Of a stretch of DNA of 6,618 nt, positions 5,585 through 6,618 are shown one piece after another. The stretch lies in the NCBI GenBank assembly GCA_041485845.1, contig JBGPKH010000518.1, forward strand, positions 1 to 6,618. Reading direction: 5' to 3'. The DNA is from OMOG01 sp041485845. Its GTDB lineage: Bacteria > Acidobacteriota > Terriglobia > Bryobacterales > Bryobacteraceae. The notes under the pieces are model-generated. The model did not search any database, had not been told where the DNA came from, and was given only the letters and a program-made list of their open reading frames with translations. Both the position numbers and the translations under genes were made by a program. Position 1 is the first letter of the stretch, and each line of letters opens with the position of its first letter.

Positions 5585-6390
5585 TCGCCGGCCGCGATTT
5601 TACGTGGAACGATCTCTATAACCGCGTGCCCGTCACCATCGTGAGCGAGAATGTGGCGCGGGAATACTGGCGCGACCCCGCTGCGGCCATTGGGAAGCGC
5701 ATCCGCGAAAACCTCAACGCCCCATGGCGCGAAATCATCGGCGTGTCCGGTAACGAGCGCGACGATGGCGTGGACCATCCGGCCTCCACCGCCGTCTACT
5801 GGCCGATCATGACGGGCGACTTCTGGGGCACAAAAATCAATGTACTTCGCACCGTGACCTTCGTGGTCCGCAGCCCGCGCACCGGGTCGCAGGGCTTCCT
5901 CAGCGAAATCCGCCAGGCGGTGTGGTCGGTGAATCCCGATGTGCCCCTGGCGGGAGTCAGAACCCTCGACGAGATCTACGAGAAATCGATGGCGCGCACC
6001 TCGTTCGCCATGGTGATGCTGGCAGCGGCGGGAGGCATGGCCCTGCTGCTGGGTATCATCGGCATCTATGGCGTCATTTCCTATTCGGTCTCGCAGCGCA
6101 CTCGTGAGATCGGCATCCGCATGGCGCTCGGCGCGCAGCAACCGGCTCTCACCCGCATGTTCGTGCGCCACGGCCTCACGTTGGCCGCGATCGGCCTGGC
6201 TTGCGGGCTTGCCGCCGCGTTCGCACTGACTCGCGGCATGGCCTCGCTCCTGTTCGGCATCAGCACCGCCGACCCGATCACCTACCTCGGCGTGTCCATC
6301 GGTCTGGCCGTGGCCGCCGCGTTGGCCAGCTATCTGCCTTCGCGCCGCGCCACCGCCGTCGATCCCGTAGAGGCCCTTCGCGCGGAATAA
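5569..6390 (+). CDS. C-terminal fragment of the second ADOP permease (after the frameshift)
   Basis: The longest ATG-started frame is 273 aa, but this ATG is the internal Met of LQTMGNPL and not a real start; the family sequence continues upstream to 5542. It holds the rest of the second extracytoplasmic domain (AGRDFTWNDLYNR, then REIIGVSGNERDDG) and the second FtsX domain. In full-length numbering TM6 is at about 687-713 (LLLGIIGIYGVISYSV), the signature REIGIRMALGAQQPAL near 720, TM7 at about 741-762 and TM8 at about 779-798. It ends in the typical RRATAVDPVEALR. No Shine-Dalgarno precedes the ATG, so independent translation of this piece is unlikely. Confidence 0.82.
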   Translation: MGNPLIAGRDFTWNDLYNRVPVTIVSENVAREYWRDPAAAIGKRIRENLNAPWREIIGVSGNERDDGVDHPASTAVYWPIMTGDFWGTKINVLRTVTFVVRSPRTGSQGFLSEIRQAVWSVNPDVPLAGVRTLDEIYEKSMARTSFAMVMLAAAGGMALLLGIIGIYGVISYSVSQRTREIGIRMALGAQQPALTRMFVRHGLTLAAIGLACGLAAAFALTRGMASLLFGISTADPITYLGVSIGLAVAAALASYLPSRRATAVDPVEALRAE

Positions 6391-6431
6391 GGCGCAAACC
6401 AGATTTCACCGGAAAGGCTACGGAACTGCGC

Positions 6432-6447
6432 AGCTTCGATGCAAGCT
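6432..6447 (+). terminator. Possible weak terminator hairpin after the second permease
   Basis: AGCTT (6432-6436) and AAGCT (6443-6447) form a 5-bp stem around a 6-nt loop, followed by TTGTAG. It lies about 40 bp after the permease stop. The stem is short and the T-run minimal, so this is a weak candidate. Confidence 0.22.
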
Positions 6448-6520
6448 TTGTAGGATATCAGGGCCGCGAGGAAAATGCCCGGCTGCGAACTGAGTCAGTG
6501 GATCGCCGGCGAGTTGCGTT

Positions 6521-6538
6521 TATGGCACGGCGGCCATA
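6521..6538. terminator. Possible bidirectional hairpin between convergent genes
   Basis: TATGGC (6521-6526) and GCCATA (6533-6538) form a perfect 6-bp stem around ACGGCG. It sits 3 bp past the stop of the minus-strand gene at the right edge and about 130 bp past the permease stop. It overlaps two other small dyads (GGCC-ATA-GGCC at 6532-6542 and TAGGCCTA at 6537-6544). No T-run follows on either strand, so termination here is only suggested by position. Confidence 0.27.
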
Positions 6539-6541
6539 GGC

Positions 6542-6618
6542 CTAGCCCGACTTTCGCAAAACCAGGGTCATCTTCTTCGCGGACGGGCCGTAAACATTGG
6601 TCCGCATGCAAGTTGATG
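6542..6618 (-). CDS. C-terminal end of an unrecognised minus-strand gene (partial)
   Basis: From the right edge a minus-strand frame reads 24 codons ending at TAG (6544-6542), with a C-terminus containing NVYGPSAKKMTLVLRKSG. The mix of residues, the lysine pair and the alternating hydrophobic end (MTLVLRK, a likely beta strand) look like real coding sequence. The opposite-strand reading is an extension of a 112-codon frame that overlaps the permease and has low-complexity arginine-rich content. I do not recognise the family and give no function. With so few codons visible, the gene itself is uncertain. Confidence 0.4.
   Translation of the reverse strand, partial: STCMRTNVYGPSAKKMTLVLRKSG

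Larger units (their letters stand above)
3947..6390 (+). pseudogene. Second ADOP-type ABC permease, interrupted by a single-base frameshift
   Basis: Two overlapping reading frames (3947-5584 and one running to 6390) together make one ADOP permease. The first frame reads correctly to PPIRRY, whose Tyr codon TAC is 5537-5539. The second frame reads correctly from TTC at 5542-5544 as FATPGFLQTMGNPLIAG. One missing base between them (TAC-?AG-TTC, most simply a Lys or Gln codon) restores an uninterrupted 814-aa protein, as expected for the family. No slippery heptamer is visible at the junction, so programmed frameshifting is unlikely. It is either a real inactivating mutation or a sequencing/assembly error; the rest of both halves is well preserved, so the event is recent or artefactual. 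The intact protein would be an inner-membrane permease-like protein with eight helices and no ATPase. It is divergent from the TPR gene. Confidence 0.85.

Noticed and set aside
1..6618. CRISPR array, tRNA/rRNA gene, insertion sequence or phage module
   Set aside because: No regularly spaced repeats, no tRNA-like cloverleaf, and no transposase, integrase or phage protein were found on either strand.

Overview
The window is GC-rich bacterial DNA and most likely comes from an acidobacterium of the Solibacter/Bryobacter type. The main reason is two large MacB/FtsX-type permeases of the 'acidobacterial duplicated orphan permease' (ADOP) kind. These have about 800 residues, two FtsX domains, two extracytoplasmic domains and no ATPase domain, and they form large paralogous families in such genomes. 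The host assignment is an inference from gene family; no rRNA or other marker gene is present.

Layout, left to right. Positions 1-98 hold the 3' end of a plus-strand gene for a small membrane protein, probably DUF4386. Positions 99-312 are a convergent intergenic region with two weak hairpins and a short sequence motif that recurs in the promoter region at 3841-3859. A complete minus-strand ADOP permease (804 aa) fills 313-2727. Between it and the next minus-strand gene lies a decayed copy of the 5' end of that neighbouring gene (2771-2873). The neighbour itself, 2925-3806, encodes a secreted or periplasmic TPR-repeat protein of 293 aa. A 140-bp divergent promoter region (3807-3946) separates it from a second ADOP permease on the plus strand (3947-6390). 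That gene is split by a single-base deletion near 5539-5540; restoring one base gives an 814-aa protein. The right edge (6542-6618) seems to carry the 3' end of a minus-strand gene I do not recognise, converging on the broken permease, with hairpins between them.

How the genes may work together. ADOP permeases resemble MacB with the ATPase missing and the permease half duplicated. They are presumed to move or transduce something across the inner membrane, using an ATPase encoded elsewhere or none. No ATPase, membrane-fusion protein or outer-membrane factor is encoded here. The TPR protein has a signal peptide and is divergent from one ADOP gene and upstream of the other on the same strand. 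A shared envelope role is possible, but only the arrangement supports it.

The window looks like an ordinary accessory region of an acidobacterial genome. I see no clearly new system. The most informative structures are the duplicated signal-peptide fragment of the TPR gene, the single-base frameshift in the second permease, and the split motif shared by two intergenic regions.
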